64,000 nt of DNA, taken from contig NZ_FMHW01000002.1 in the NCBI RefSeq assembly GCF_900090325.1, forward strand, positions 1,116,001-1,180,000, in the 5' to 3' direction. The translations under genes were made by a program, and so were the position numbers. Positions 26,790-34,526 of this stretch are shown here, in pieces (position 1 is the first letter of the stretch; every line of letters starts with the position of its first letter). The notes below the pieces were generated by a model, which made no database searches, was not told where the DNA came from, and saw nothing but the letters and a program-made list of their open reading frames with translations. This DNA is from Micromonospora pallida (GTDB lineage: Bacteria > Actinomycetota > Actinomycetes > Mycobacteriales > Micromonosporaceae).

Positions 26790-26863
26790 GCCGGGGCGAC
26801 CAGCGGCGGCGTGGGGTGGGGCGGGATCCGCCTCCACTCGACGCCGCCGCCCCGCTGGCCGGC
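26790..26863 (+). terminator. long imperfect hairpin after the Esx pair
   Basis: GCCGG (26790) pairs with CCGGC (26859), CCAGCGG (26800) with CCGCTGG (26852) and CGGCGT (26807) with ACGCCG (26841), with further weaker pairing inside. There is no T-run. It could be a partial terminator or an mRNA-stabilising stem that raises the Esx pair above the downstream genes. The structure is visible; the role is inference. Confidence 0.5.
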
Positions 26864-26902
26864 GTAGTTCCCAGCCGAGCTCCGAGACAGGAGAGCGCGA
26901 CG

Positions 26903-27226
26903 ATGTCCCACGAGGAGTCGTTCCGGGTCCACCTCCAATCGCTGCTGGCGTTCGCCCGCGAGTTGGAGGACCAACTGGAGGCGATGCGCAAGCCGACGGA
27001 CGGCCTCGGCCAGTTGCGCATCCGGCCGGTCCGGCTCGGCGACTTCGGCGAAGCGGCGTCACTGGCCGAGCGACACCGGGCCGCCGCCGAACAGATGCAC
27101 GAACTGCTGCACACCGTGCGGGAGGCGATCGCCTTCGCCAACGACGTGACCCGCATGATCGCGGACGGGTACGCCGACTACGACACCGGCGTCGCCACGT
27201 CCTTCCGGGCGCACGGAAGGGACTGA
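26903..27226 (+). CDS. small ESX-associated helical protein (107 residues)
   Basis: Acidic helical-hairpin protein without signal peptide or membrane helix. It starts MSHEESFRVHLQSLLAFARE; the second helix (SLAERHRAAAEQMHELLHTV) leads to DGYADYDTGV, in which Tyr-Ala-Asp-Tyr-Asp fits YxxxD. It has no clear WXG. Size and layout fit a WXG100-like export partner of the longer protein encoded four bases downstream, comparable to a PE/PPE or EspE/F-type pair. GACAGGAG precedes the ATG by about eight bases. Confidence 0.75.
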   Translation: MSHEESFRVHLQSLLAFARELEDQLEAMRKPTDGLGQLRIRPVRLGDFGEAASLAERHRAAAEQMHELLHTVREAIAFANDVTRMIADGYADYDTGVATSFRAHGRD

Positions 27227-27230
27227 CACG

Positions 27231-28547
27231 ATGTCGCGTGGACGCGGTCGGGCGCGTAGCGAATTCAGCCAGTACAGCCACCAGGAACTCGTGCGAATGC
27301 TGCACGCCGGCGAACCGAGGTCGGTGACCGAGGCGGCGGAGGGCTGGGGAGCCGCCGGCACGGCGCTGCACGAGCGCGCCGGCGACATCGAGCGCCAGCT
27401 CCGCGAGTTCGAGCAGTGGTGGGACGGCGGCGCCGCCCGGCAGTACAAGTTGATGATCAACGACCTGACCTCGGGTATCCGGCAGGTGGCCAGCACCGCG
27501 TTCGCGGTGCGTGACCTGGCCTACTCCTCCGCCGAGGCGCTCACGACGGCCCAGAAGTCGATGCCCGCCCCGGTCGCCGTGCCCGATCTTGCTCCCTCCG
27601 TCATCGCTGCCGCGACCACGCCCCTGGTCGTACCCGCGGACACTCCGGCCAGCACGGTGGACACGCTCCGCCAGCACCAGGCCGAGGCGACCGCCGAGGT
27701 CCAGGCCCAGCAGCGGGCACAGGCCGCCTCGGACGCGGCTCACCAGCAGGCGGTGCAGGTGATGACCACCCTCGCCACCGAGTACGTCACCGACGAGGAC
27801 GCGATGCCCGTCACCCCGAGCGCCGCGTCCCGACCGGTCACCGGCGCGCCGATCGAGGAGCCACCGCCGACCACGCCAACGTCACCACTGGTTCCGCAGC
27901 CCGGTGGCGGCCTGCCGGCCGGGACTCCCGTCGACCCGACCACGACGCCGGTCGACCCGTCCGCGCCACCGGTCGACCCGGACTCGGTGCCGCCGGCGAC
28001 CCAGCCCCGGCCGCTGTTCGGCACGATGTTCACCGCCGGGTTGGCCGCAGCCGCGGCCGCGCTGGGCGGGCGGTTCACCAGCGTGCCGCCTGGGCTGGGG
28101 GCCAAGCCGAAGGACGAGAAGAAGGACCCCGCCCCGGTGGCCACGGCCGACGACAAGGCCGCCGGCAACGGCGCCCGGATCTCCGCCGGCGGCGTGGGTG
28201 GCGGCGGTGGTGGTGTGGGCGGCGGCGTCGGTGGCGGTGGCGGCGTCGACATGTCGCCGGTGGCGAACCAGTCGTTGGCTGGTCAGGCCGGCGGCCCGAC
28301 GGCGAGCGGGCTCGCCGGAGCCGCGGGGGCCGCCGCCGGGGTGGCCGCGACCAAGGGCATGACCGGCGGCTTCATGCCGGCGATGCCCTTCGCCCCGATG
28401 GGCGGGGGCGACGCCGCCGGCAGCCGGCGCATCCCACCCTGGCTGGTCGAGACCGAGGATGTGTGGGGCGAGCAGTCGGTGGTGACGCCGGCGGTGATCG
28501 GCGAGGAGCCTGAGGCGGGCCAGCCGGGGACCGGATCATGGAGGTGA
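27231..28547 (+). CDS. PPE-like ESX-associated protein with Gly-rich C-terminus
   Basis: 438 residues. Residues ~15-175 are helical and carry WWDGG (REFEQWWDGGAARQYK), a WXG-type turn, then LAYSSAEALT, where Tyr-Ser-Ser-Ala-Glu fits YxxxE. A Pro/Thr-rich linker follows, then a strongly Gly-rich tract (around 28190-28250) and the ending PPWLVETEDVWGEQSVV. The layout matches the longer partner of a heterodimeric type VII substrate; the 107-residue protein just upstream is the obvious partner. It overlaps the next gene by ten bases. Confidence 0.75.
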   Translation: MSRGRGRARSEFSQYSHQELVRMLHAGEPRSVTEAAEGWGAAGTALHERAGDIERQLREFEQWWDGGAARQYKLMINDLTSGIRQVASTAFAVRDLAYSSAEALTTAQKSMPAPVAVPDLAPSVIAAATTPLVVPADTPASTVDTLRQHQAEATAEVQAQQRAQAASDAAHQQAVQVMTTLATEYVTDEDAMPVTPSAASRPVTGAPIEEPPPTTPTSPLVPQPGGGLPAGTPVDPTTTPVDPSAPPVDPDSVPPATQPRPLFGTMFTAGLAAAAAALGGRFTSVPPGLGAKPKDEKKDPAPVATADDKAAGNGARISAGGVGGGGGGVGGGVGGGGGVDMSPVANQSLAGQAGGPTASGLAGAAGAAAGVAATKGMTGGFMPAMPFAPMGGGDAAGSRRIPPWLVETEDVWGEQSVVTPAVIGEEPEAGQPGTGSWR

Positions 28548-29857
28548 CCGGCACCGGGTTCCGCGCCGTTCCGACCGGTCTGGACGCCGCGGTGGCCGAA
28601 CTCACCGGGAGCGCCGACCGGTTGACCGCCATCCACGGGCAACTCCACACGCCGGCCATCGACGGCAAGGCATTCGGGTTGGTGCCGCAGTCGCAACGCG
28701 CCATGCAGGCACACGGCACCAGCCTGCAGCTCAGCAGCGCCGAGCTGGAGTCGGCGGCGACGCAGACCCGGCGGTTGGCCACCGGGGTGACCGCTGCGGT
28801 GACCAACTACCGGCGCGGCGACACCCAGGCCAGCCAGGCGTTCCGGCAGCTACTGGGTGCGCTGGCCGGCGGCACCACGCTGGCTGCCGGCGGGGCCGCC
28901 GCGCCCGCCGGCACCGCCCCGTTCGATGCCCGGATCGCGGCCAACCGTTCGGCGATCACCGCCGAGTTGGCCGCCGAACGGCAGCGCCTGGCCACCTATC
29001 AGACCCAGTTCACCGGGGATCCGGCCGTCGACCACCAGCTGCGCGAGAGCATCACCCGGTCGCAGGCGCGCATCGACCTGTACGAGAACGTCATCGCCGA
29101 ACACCGCAAGATCCTCTCGTTCGACCCGTCCGGTGACGGATCGATGGTCGAATTGGTCGGCAACATCGACGCAGGCACCCGCAACGTCGCGGTGTTCGTC
29201 CCGGGCACCACCTCCGAACTGGCCAACTTCGAGCGGTACCACGACGGTGCGGTCGGCTTCGTCGACGCGGCCCCGCGCCGGGACCTGGCCATGGTCGTCT
29301 GGATGGACGGTGACCTGCCGTCCAACCTGTTCCCGCAGGCGCCATCGGCCAGCTACGCCGACGACCTCGGGCCTCGACTCGCCGACTTCTCCCGTCAACT
29401 GCGTGCCGAGATCGCCGGCTCCGCTGCGGCCGGCAACGACGTGCAGGTCACCTTCGCCGGCCACTCGTACGGCGGTGCGGTGGTCGGCACCGCCGAGCAG
29501 CACGGGTTGGACGCGGACCGGATCCTGCACATCGAGTCGGCGGGCATGGGTCACCACGTGGACGGCCCGGAGGACCTGCGTCCGGCCCAGCCCGATGTGC
29601 AGCGCTACTCGATGACCGCGCCCGGCGATCCGATCGCCTGGATCCGGGACATCAACATCGGCAACTGGGGGCACGGGGCCGACCCCGACGAGTTCCCGGG
29701 TGTGATCAGGCTGGAGACCGGCAACTACGCCGACGGCCGACCGCTGGAAGGCGTTTCCGCCCACTCCGACGTGCTGACCTACCACAGTGACGCATGGTGG
29801 AACATCTATCAGGTGTTCACCAACGGCCCGCTGGTGACGGTACCGTCGCTGCCGTGA
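28538..29857 (+). CDS. DUF1023-like alpha/beta hydrolase fused to an ESX-type helical domain
   Basis: 439 residues. The first ~115 residues are helical and end in TNYRRGDTQASQAFR, where Tyr90-x-x-x-Asp fits the type VII export motif. The C-terminal half is an alpha/beta hydrolase: nucleophile elbow GHSYGG with Ser near residue 310, acid candidate in TAPGDPIAW and His candidates in AHSDVLTYHSD. DUF1023 proteins have this elbow and ending. The fusion suggests an esterase or lipase sent out by the ESX system; that is inference. The ATG lies inside the end of the preceding gene (ten-base overlap), and the stop overlaps the next GTG. Confidence 0.85.
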   Translation: MEVTGTGFRAVPTGLDAAVAELTGSADRLTAIHGQLHTPAIDGKAFGLVPQSQRAMQAHGTSLQLSSAELESAATQTRRLATGVTAAVTNYRRGDTQASQAFRQLLGALAGGTTLAAGGAAAPAGTAPFDARIAANRSAITAELAAERQRLATYQTQFTGDPAVDHQLRESITRSQARIDLYENVIAEHRKILSFDPSGDGSMVELVGNIDAGTRNVAVFVPGTTSELANFERYHDGAVGFVDAAPRRDLAMVVWMDGDLPSNLFPQAPSASYADDLGPRLADFSRQLRAEIAGSAAAGNDVQVTFAGHSYGGAVVGTAEQHGLDADRILHIESAGMGHHVDGPEDLRPAQPDVQRYSMTAPGDPIAWIRDINIGNWGHGADPDEFPGVIRLETGNYADGRPLEGVSAHSDVLTYHSDAWWNIYQVFTNGPLVTVPSLP

Positions 29858-30258
29858 CCAAGCCGATCGACTTCGCGCCACTGGCCGCCGTCGCCGAGCC
29901 GTTGCGGGCCGTGCTGGACAGGGTTGCCGCGCGGTTCGGCGCCGACGTCCGGATCAGCCGGGACGAACAGCTCGACTGCGATCCGTTCCGGCCGGCCGGC
30001 GTGCCGAGCGAGTCGGTGCGCTGGGAGTACAACCTCCGGGTGCCCACCCCGCCCGACGCCGTCGAGATCCTGCTGTCCGAGGTGGTGCCGCAGTTGAGTG
30101 CGGACGGTTGGCGCGCCACCGACCGCAGCGGCGCGACCGAGGTGGCCTACCAGTTCCAGCGGGACGGGGCGAACCTCGGCGTCCACATCTCCCGCGACGG
30201 CGCCGGCGACGTGGTCGTGGGCGGCTCCAGTCCCTGCGTACCGACCGAGGTGCCGTAG
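29854..30258 (+). CDS. hypothetical protein (134 residues), possible chaperone or immunity partner
   Basis: Unrecognised. Acidic soluble alpha+beta protein with no signal peptide: VTKPIDFAPLAAVAEPLRAV at the start, then LRVPTPPDAVEILLSEVVPQ, AYQFQRDGANLGVHISRDG and a C-terminal VVVGGSSPCVP. It is coupled to the hydrolase gene by a GTGA overlap. A small cytoplasmic protein encoded right behind a candidate secreted effector is often its chaperone or immunity protein. That reading rests on position alone. It ends 26 bases before the end of the convergent mycosin gene. Confidence 0.65.
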   Translation: MTKPIDFAPLAAVAEPLRAVLDRVAARFGADVRISRDEQLDCDPFRPAGVPSESVRWEYNLRVPTPPDAVEILLSEVVPQLSADGWRATDRSGATEVAYQFQRDGANLGVHISRDGAGDVVVGGSSPCVPTEVP

Positions 30259-30284
30259 TACCGGCACAGCAGGGGTGGGGCCGG

Positions 30285-31526
30285 TCAGCCGCCGGGTCGC
30301 CATCCGCGGGCCCGGCCTCGACGCGTCACGGCCGTACCGATCCCGACCAGCAGCGCCGCCACGAGTCCCGCCGACGCCAGCGGCAGCACCACCGGATGCA
30401 CGTCGGAACCGCGATCCGCACCGGCCGCGGCGACCGGCTGCGCGCTCGCGGCCGCGACTGCCGGTGGGTCCTCGACACCCTCGGCGGCCACTGCCCGGTA
30501 CGGGTCCACCATTCCCCAACCGAGCTGCGGGTGGTGCCCGGCGACGGCGGTCCGCTGCGCGGTCGACGTGATCCGCCGCACCACCTCGGCGGCGCTGAGT
30601 TCTGGCCGGTAGGACCGCAGCAGCGCGGCCGTGCCCGCCACGTACGCCGCCGCGTAGGCCGGATCGTCGACGGTGGGTGAATGTCCCAGCCGGCCGTTCG
30701 CTCCGGCGGAGAGGCTCAGCAGTTGTCTGCCCGGGGCGGACACCCCGATGTGGTCACCGGATTCGGTGGAGGCCACCGCGCCGTCCGGCCCGAACGCGCC
30801 GACCGCCAGCACCCCGGGCAGCGCGGTCGGGTAGCTGGTCGCCCCCTGGGTCCGCGGGCCGGAGGTGGCCGGCGACACCACCACGATGTCGGCCGCGATC
30901 GCCCGTGCGGTGGCGGCCCGCAGCTGGGCGGTGTTCCTCGTCGCCGGCAGTACCACGTAGATCACCCGGGCGCGGGCGGTGACCGCGACGTCGATGGCGG
31001 CGGCGAGTCGGTCGGGGTCGACGGCCCCGTTGCCCTGCGTGGTGCTCTGGGTGTAGCGAACCGGGAGCACGGACACCCCGGGAGCCAGGCCGGCGAAGGT
31101 AGTGTCGTCATGTGGCCGGGCTGCGATCAGGCCGGCGGCGAACGTGCCGCGGCCGTCGCAGTCGTCGGTGGCCACGCCGCTGTTGTCCAGGACGTCCCGA
31201 CCATCCTCGACCTGGCCCGGACGGAACTGTGCGTTACGGGCGTCGACGCCGGTGCCGAGCACCGCGGTCCGCACGCCGGAACCCGTGCTCAGTGGCCACA
31301 CCCGGCGCGGCCCGAGCAGTTCGATCGCCCACGGGGTGCCTGCGGTGTGCACCCCCACCGGGCTGGCGCATCCGGCCGGCGCCCCGTAGCGGGCCGGCGC
31401 GGCGGCCACCGGCAGCGCCCCGAGCAACGCGCCGACGAGGCCCGCCAGCGCGCCAAGGGCGGGTCGCGTGCCAGCCCGACGGGCAGTCGTGCCGCCGCCG
31501 TGCTCGGGACTGCCCCACCGGATCAT
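30285..31526 (-). CDS. mycP: mycosin (subtilase-family) homologue lacking all three catalytic residues
   Basis: 413 residues in the mycosin layout: N-terminal signal segment, subtilase domain, a Pro/Ala linker and a C-terminal membrane helix (PLASAGLVAALLVGIGTAV) with an Arg-rich tail. Mycosins are ESX-attached proteases. Here the Asp motif reads AVLGTGVD (Gly91 for Asp), the His motif DCDGRGTFAAG (Arg126 for His) and the Ser motif DDPAYAAAYVAG (Pro289-Ala290 for Thr-Ser). The oxyanion Asn region reads VVSPATSG. The fold motifs around them are kept, so this is a pseudoprotease and not a broken gene. The ATG overlaps the kinase stop (ATGA). Confidence 0.88.
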   Translation of the reverse strand: MIRWGSPEHGGGTTARRAGTRPALGALAGLVGALLGALPVAAAPARYGAPAGCASPVGVHTAGTPWAIELLGPRRVWPLSTGSGVRTAVLGTGVDARNAQFRPGQVEDGRDVLDNSGVATDDCDGRGTFAAGLIAARPHDDTTFAGLAPGVSVLPVRYTQSTTQGNGAVDPDRLAAAIDVAVTARARVIYVVLPATRNTAQLRAATARAIAADIVVVSPATSGPRTQGATSYPTALPGVLAVGAFGPDGAVASTESGDHIGVSAPGRQLLSLSAGANGRLGHSPTVDDPAYAAAYVAGTAALLRSYRPELSAAEVVRRITSTAQRTAVAGHHPQLGWGMVDPYRAVAAEGVEDPPAVAAASAQPVAAAGADRGSDVHPVVLPLASAGLVAALLVGIGTAVTRRGRARGWRPGG

Positions 31527-32818
31527 GCCGGCACCCGCAGCGTCACCCGGGTGCCGCGACCGGGCCAGGACTCCACGGTCGCCTTGCCGCCGACCTCGCG
31601 CAGCCTGGCCATGATCGACTCCCGGATGCCGAACCCGGGTCGGCCGGCGACCTCGAAGCCGCAGCCATGGTCGCGGACCACGACGACCAGGGCGCTGCTC
31701 TCCTCGTCGGCGCGGACCACCGCGTCACCGGTCCCGGCGTGCTTGGCCACGTTACCCAGCGCCTCCCGGACCCCGCCGAGGACCGCGTCCCGGTAGGGGC
31801 CGGACATCCGGCTGCCGGCGCCGGCGGCCACCGCCAACTGCACCCGCAGCCCGCGTCCCGCGAGCTCCTCGGCCAGTTCGGCCAATCCGTCGGCGAGCGG
31901 GTTGTCCCTGCCGCCACCGGGTTCGTCGAGCATCCTGCGCAGCTGAGCGGCCTGGGCCCGGGCCGTGGCCCGCACCTGGGCGAGCTGCGTCGCCGACGCG
32001 GTCTCGTCCGCCGCGCTGTGCAGGGCGATCGCTTCCAGGGTCTGCAACACCGTGTCGTGCACCGACCGCAGCCACCGGGCCCGCTCGGCCTCCCGACCGG
32101 CCCGTATTCCGTAGGACATGGCCAGGTGCAGGCTCAGCCCACAGATCACCAGCGCCGCCAACGCGACCACCACCGCCAACGCGAGCCACCCGGCCCGGCC
32201 AGCCAGCGTTGCCATGTCCGCGGCGGCGCCGAACGCGACCGTCACCAACTGGACCGGCATCGACACCAGCACGGCGAGCACGCCACCGAGCAGCCCGTAC
32301 GCGCCGGTCACCAGGACCACGGCACCGGCCAGGTACGGCCAGAACACCTCGGTGTGCGGTACGACCGCACTCACCGCCAGAGCCACCCCGTACGACACCG
32401 CGAGGTCGACCAGCACCGCCCCGCGTACGTGTTCGAGGTCCACCGTCGGCCGCCGGTGGGCCGCGACGATCGCCGCGACGTTGGCGGTCAGCAGCAGCGC
32501 CGCGACCGGCAGCAGAGTAACCAGCGCCACCGGCTTGCCCAACGCCACGAGCAGGCCCATGGCGACGGGCAGGACGCACACCCGGTATGCCAGAGCACCG
32601 AGCAGCAGGCAACGCGAGGTCTGGCGGTGCAGGGCGGCTGCGGCGTCGTCGACCGGGCCGAGGTCGTCCACGGAGGCCGTCACCGTCCATGTCGGATGCC
32701 GCCGCGGTGAGGCAACCCCCGTCACGGCGACGCGGGCCAGCAGCGCGAACACCATGGCCGGCATGTCGACGCTGTCGACTGCCAAGGATCCTCCCGCGCT
32801 GCGCCGACCAATGCCCAC
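31523..32818 (-). CDS. membrane sensor histidine kinase (HisKA_3 type) of the ESX locus
   Basis: 431 residues. About six to eight hydrophobic segments between residues ~20 and 235 form a membrane sensor. The dimerisation/phosphoacceptor helix reads RSVHDTVLQTLEAIA with His254. The ATPase domain follows: NVAKHAG (N box), RDHGCGFEV (G1) and a final GRGTRVTLRVPA. This class pairs with NarL-type regulators such as the one coupled to eccB. The GTG start follows AAGGAG by seven bases. Its stop overlaps the mycosin start, so kinase and mycosin are made together. Confidence 0.9.
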   Translation of the reverse strand: MGIGRRSAGGSLAVDSVDMPAMVFALLARVAVTGVASPRRHPTWTVTASVDDLGPVDDAAAALHRQTSRCLLLGALAYRVCVLPVAMGLLVALGKPVALVTLLPVAALLLTANVAAIVAAHRRPTVDLEHVRGAVLVDLAVSYGVALAVSAVVPHTEVFWPYLAGAVVLVTGAYGLLGGVLAVLVSMPVQLVTVAFGAAADMATLAGRAGWLALAVVVALAALVICGLSLHLAMSYGIRAGREAERARWLRSVHDTVLQTLEAIALHSAADETASATQLAQVRATARAQAAQLRRMLDEPGGGRDNPLADGLAELAEELAGRGLRVQLAVAAGAGSRMSGPYRDAVLGGVREALGNVAKHAGTGDAVVRADEESSALVVVVRDHGCGFEVAGRPGFGIRESIMARLREVGGKATVESWPGRGTRVTLRVPA

Positions 32819-33192
32819 GTGTCAGCTCCTTGTCCACATCACGGACCGCGCGTCGCGACTGGCCCAACGAGGATCTTGGCCAGTTTCCCGACATTCGACC
32901 TCCGGAGCAAGAGTTGACCACCCATTGATCCATGCCGCTTCGCCCGCAGCTCGCCGCTCGGTCGGACGCCACCATGCCCGCGCGATCGGCGGCGGCGTGA
33001 CGCGTCCCCGGTGCGCCCGGTCAACCGCGCAGGGTGGGGTCCGCCACCTCGGCGGGATGTGGAGGGTGACAGCAACGCTCTTCGGCTGTCTTTCGGTCCG
33101 TCCTGGCTGAATTGGTGCCAGCGGGTGCCCGGCCCCCGCACCCTCGTTCGCCGGGCACCCGCCCCATCCCGAAACGCAGTCGAGGAGAGATC
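32819..33192. other. 374-base divergent intergenic region
   Basis: Separates the ESX kinase (minus) from the MoxR operon (plus) and must hold promoters for both. I found no pair of hexamers good enough to report, no strong palindrome and no credible gene. Confidence 0.5.
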
Positions 33193-33471
33193 ATGCGGAT
33201 CAGCATCATGACCGGGCTCGCTCTCGCTGGCGCCGCAGCCGCAGTGGCCGTCGCCGGCGGTGTGGCGTACGCGACCGACGACGCTGACCACGAGGCCGTC
33301 GTGCAGATCGTGACGGAGCAGGAGCAGGCTGGCAGCAGCGGTGCTGGGCAGCGGTGGTCCACCGAGGACTGCCCCGACAAGGACGACGCTGCGCCGACCG
33401 CCCCCGGTGGAAGCGAGACGGGCCAGCCGACCACACCACAGGAGTCGGCCGCGCCGCAGGAGGCACTGTGA
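33193..33471 (+). CDS. small exported protein (92 residues) heading the MoxR operon
   Basis: The N-terminus MRISIMTGLALAGAAAAVAV with GGVAYAT is a signal peptide or membrane anchor (cleavage likely after AYA). The mature part is short, acidic and disordered: DDADHEAVVQIVTEQEQAGS, then RWSTEDCPDKDD with a single Cys, then a Pro/Thr/Glu-rich end. I do not recognise the family. GAGGAGAGATC precedes the ATG. The stop overlaps the moxR GTG. As leader of an operon with an HtrA-like protease and a sensor kinase it might be a periplasmic-side signal or substrate; that is inference. Confidence 0.8.
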   Translation: MRISIMTGLALAGAAAAVAVAGGVAYATDDADHEAVVQIVTEQEQAGSSGAGQRWSTEDCPDKDDAAPTAPGGSETGQPTTPQESAAPQEAL

Positions 33472-34526
33472 CGGCGGTACCGGCCGTGGTGAACGGCACC
33501 GACGTCAGGGTTGGCCTCGACCACGCCCACGCTGCCCGGCTGCTCGAGCAGACCCTGTTCGAGGTGAAACGGGTCATCGTCGGCCAGGACCGGCTGGTGG
33601 AGCGCCTGCTCACCGCACTGCTGGCGCGGGGGCACTGCCTCCTGGAGGGGGTGCCCGGGGTCGCGAAGACCCTCGCCGCGGAGACCCTGGCCACCGCCGT
33701 CGGCGGTAGCTTCGCCCGGATCCAGTTCACCCCGGACCTGGTGCCGTCGGACATCCTCGGCACCCGCATCTACCGGTCCTCCCGGGAGAGCTTCGACGTC
33801 GAACTCGGCCCGGTGATGACGAACCTCGTCCTGGCCGACGAGATCAACCGCGCCCCGGCGAAGGTGCAGTCGGCGCTGCTGGAGGTGATGGCCGAGGGGC
33901 AGGTCTCGATCGGCGGGCGCACCCATCCGCTGCCGACACCGTTCCTCGTGCTGGCCACCCAGAACCCGATCGAGTCCGAGGGTGTCTACCAGCTGCCGGA
34001 GGCCCAGCGGGACCGGTTCCTGATGAAGGTGGTCGTCGACTACCCGACCGACGAGGAGGAGTTGGGCATCCTCTACCGGATGGGCGCCGACCGCCCGACC
34101 GCACGCGCGGTGCTCGACCCGGATCGGCTGGTCGCTCTGCAGACGCTGGCCCGGCAGGTGTTCGTGCACCACGCCCTGGCCGAGTACGTCGTCAGACTGG
34201 TCGCCGCCACCCGGGACCCGGCCCGGTTCGGTCTGCCGGACGTGGCCGGTCAGCTCGCGTACGGGGCGAGCCCCCGGGCCACGCTCGGCCTGGTGGCCGC
34301 CGCGCGGGCGGTCGCGCTCCTGCGGGGTCGGGACTACGTGCTGCCGGCCGACGTGCGGGAGATCGCGGTGGACGTCCTCGCCCACCGGCTGGTGCTCTCC
34401 TTTGACGCGTTCGCCGACGGTGTCGACACCACCGCACTGGTTCGCCGGCTGGTCGACGCCGTGCCCCTGCCGCAGATCGCACCGGCTCAGGAGGACCAGG
34501 GCCCCGGCCTGGGGGCCGCGGCGTGA
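33468..34526 (+). CDS. MoxR-family AAA+ ATPase
   Basis: 352 residues. Walker A is GVPGVAKTLAAE, Walker B VLADEINRAP, and sensor ATQNPIESEGVYQLPEAQRD is the family signature. MoxR ATPases act as chaperones that activate or insert metal or cofactor in partner proteins with VWA domains; the partners here are the next two genes. GCAGGAGGC stands before the GTG start, which overlaps the preceding stop (GTGA); its own stop overlaps the DUF58 start. Confidence 0.93.
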   Translation: MTAVPAVVNGTDVRVGLDHAHAARLLEQTLFEVKRVIVGQDRLVERLLTALLARGHCLLEGVPGVAKTLAAETLATAVGGSFARIQFTPDLVPSDILGTRIYRSSRESFDVELGPVMTNLVLADEINRAPAKVQSALLEVMAEGQVSIGGRTHPLPTPFLVLATQNPIESEGVYQLPEAQRDRFLMKVVVDYPTDEEELGILYRMGADRPTARAVLDPDRLVALQTLARQVFVHHALAEYVVRLVAATRDPARFGLPDVAGQLAYGASPRATLGLVAAARAVALLRGRDYVLPADVREIAVDVLAHRLVLSFDAFADGVDTTALVRRLVDAVPLPQIAPAQEDQGPGLGAAA

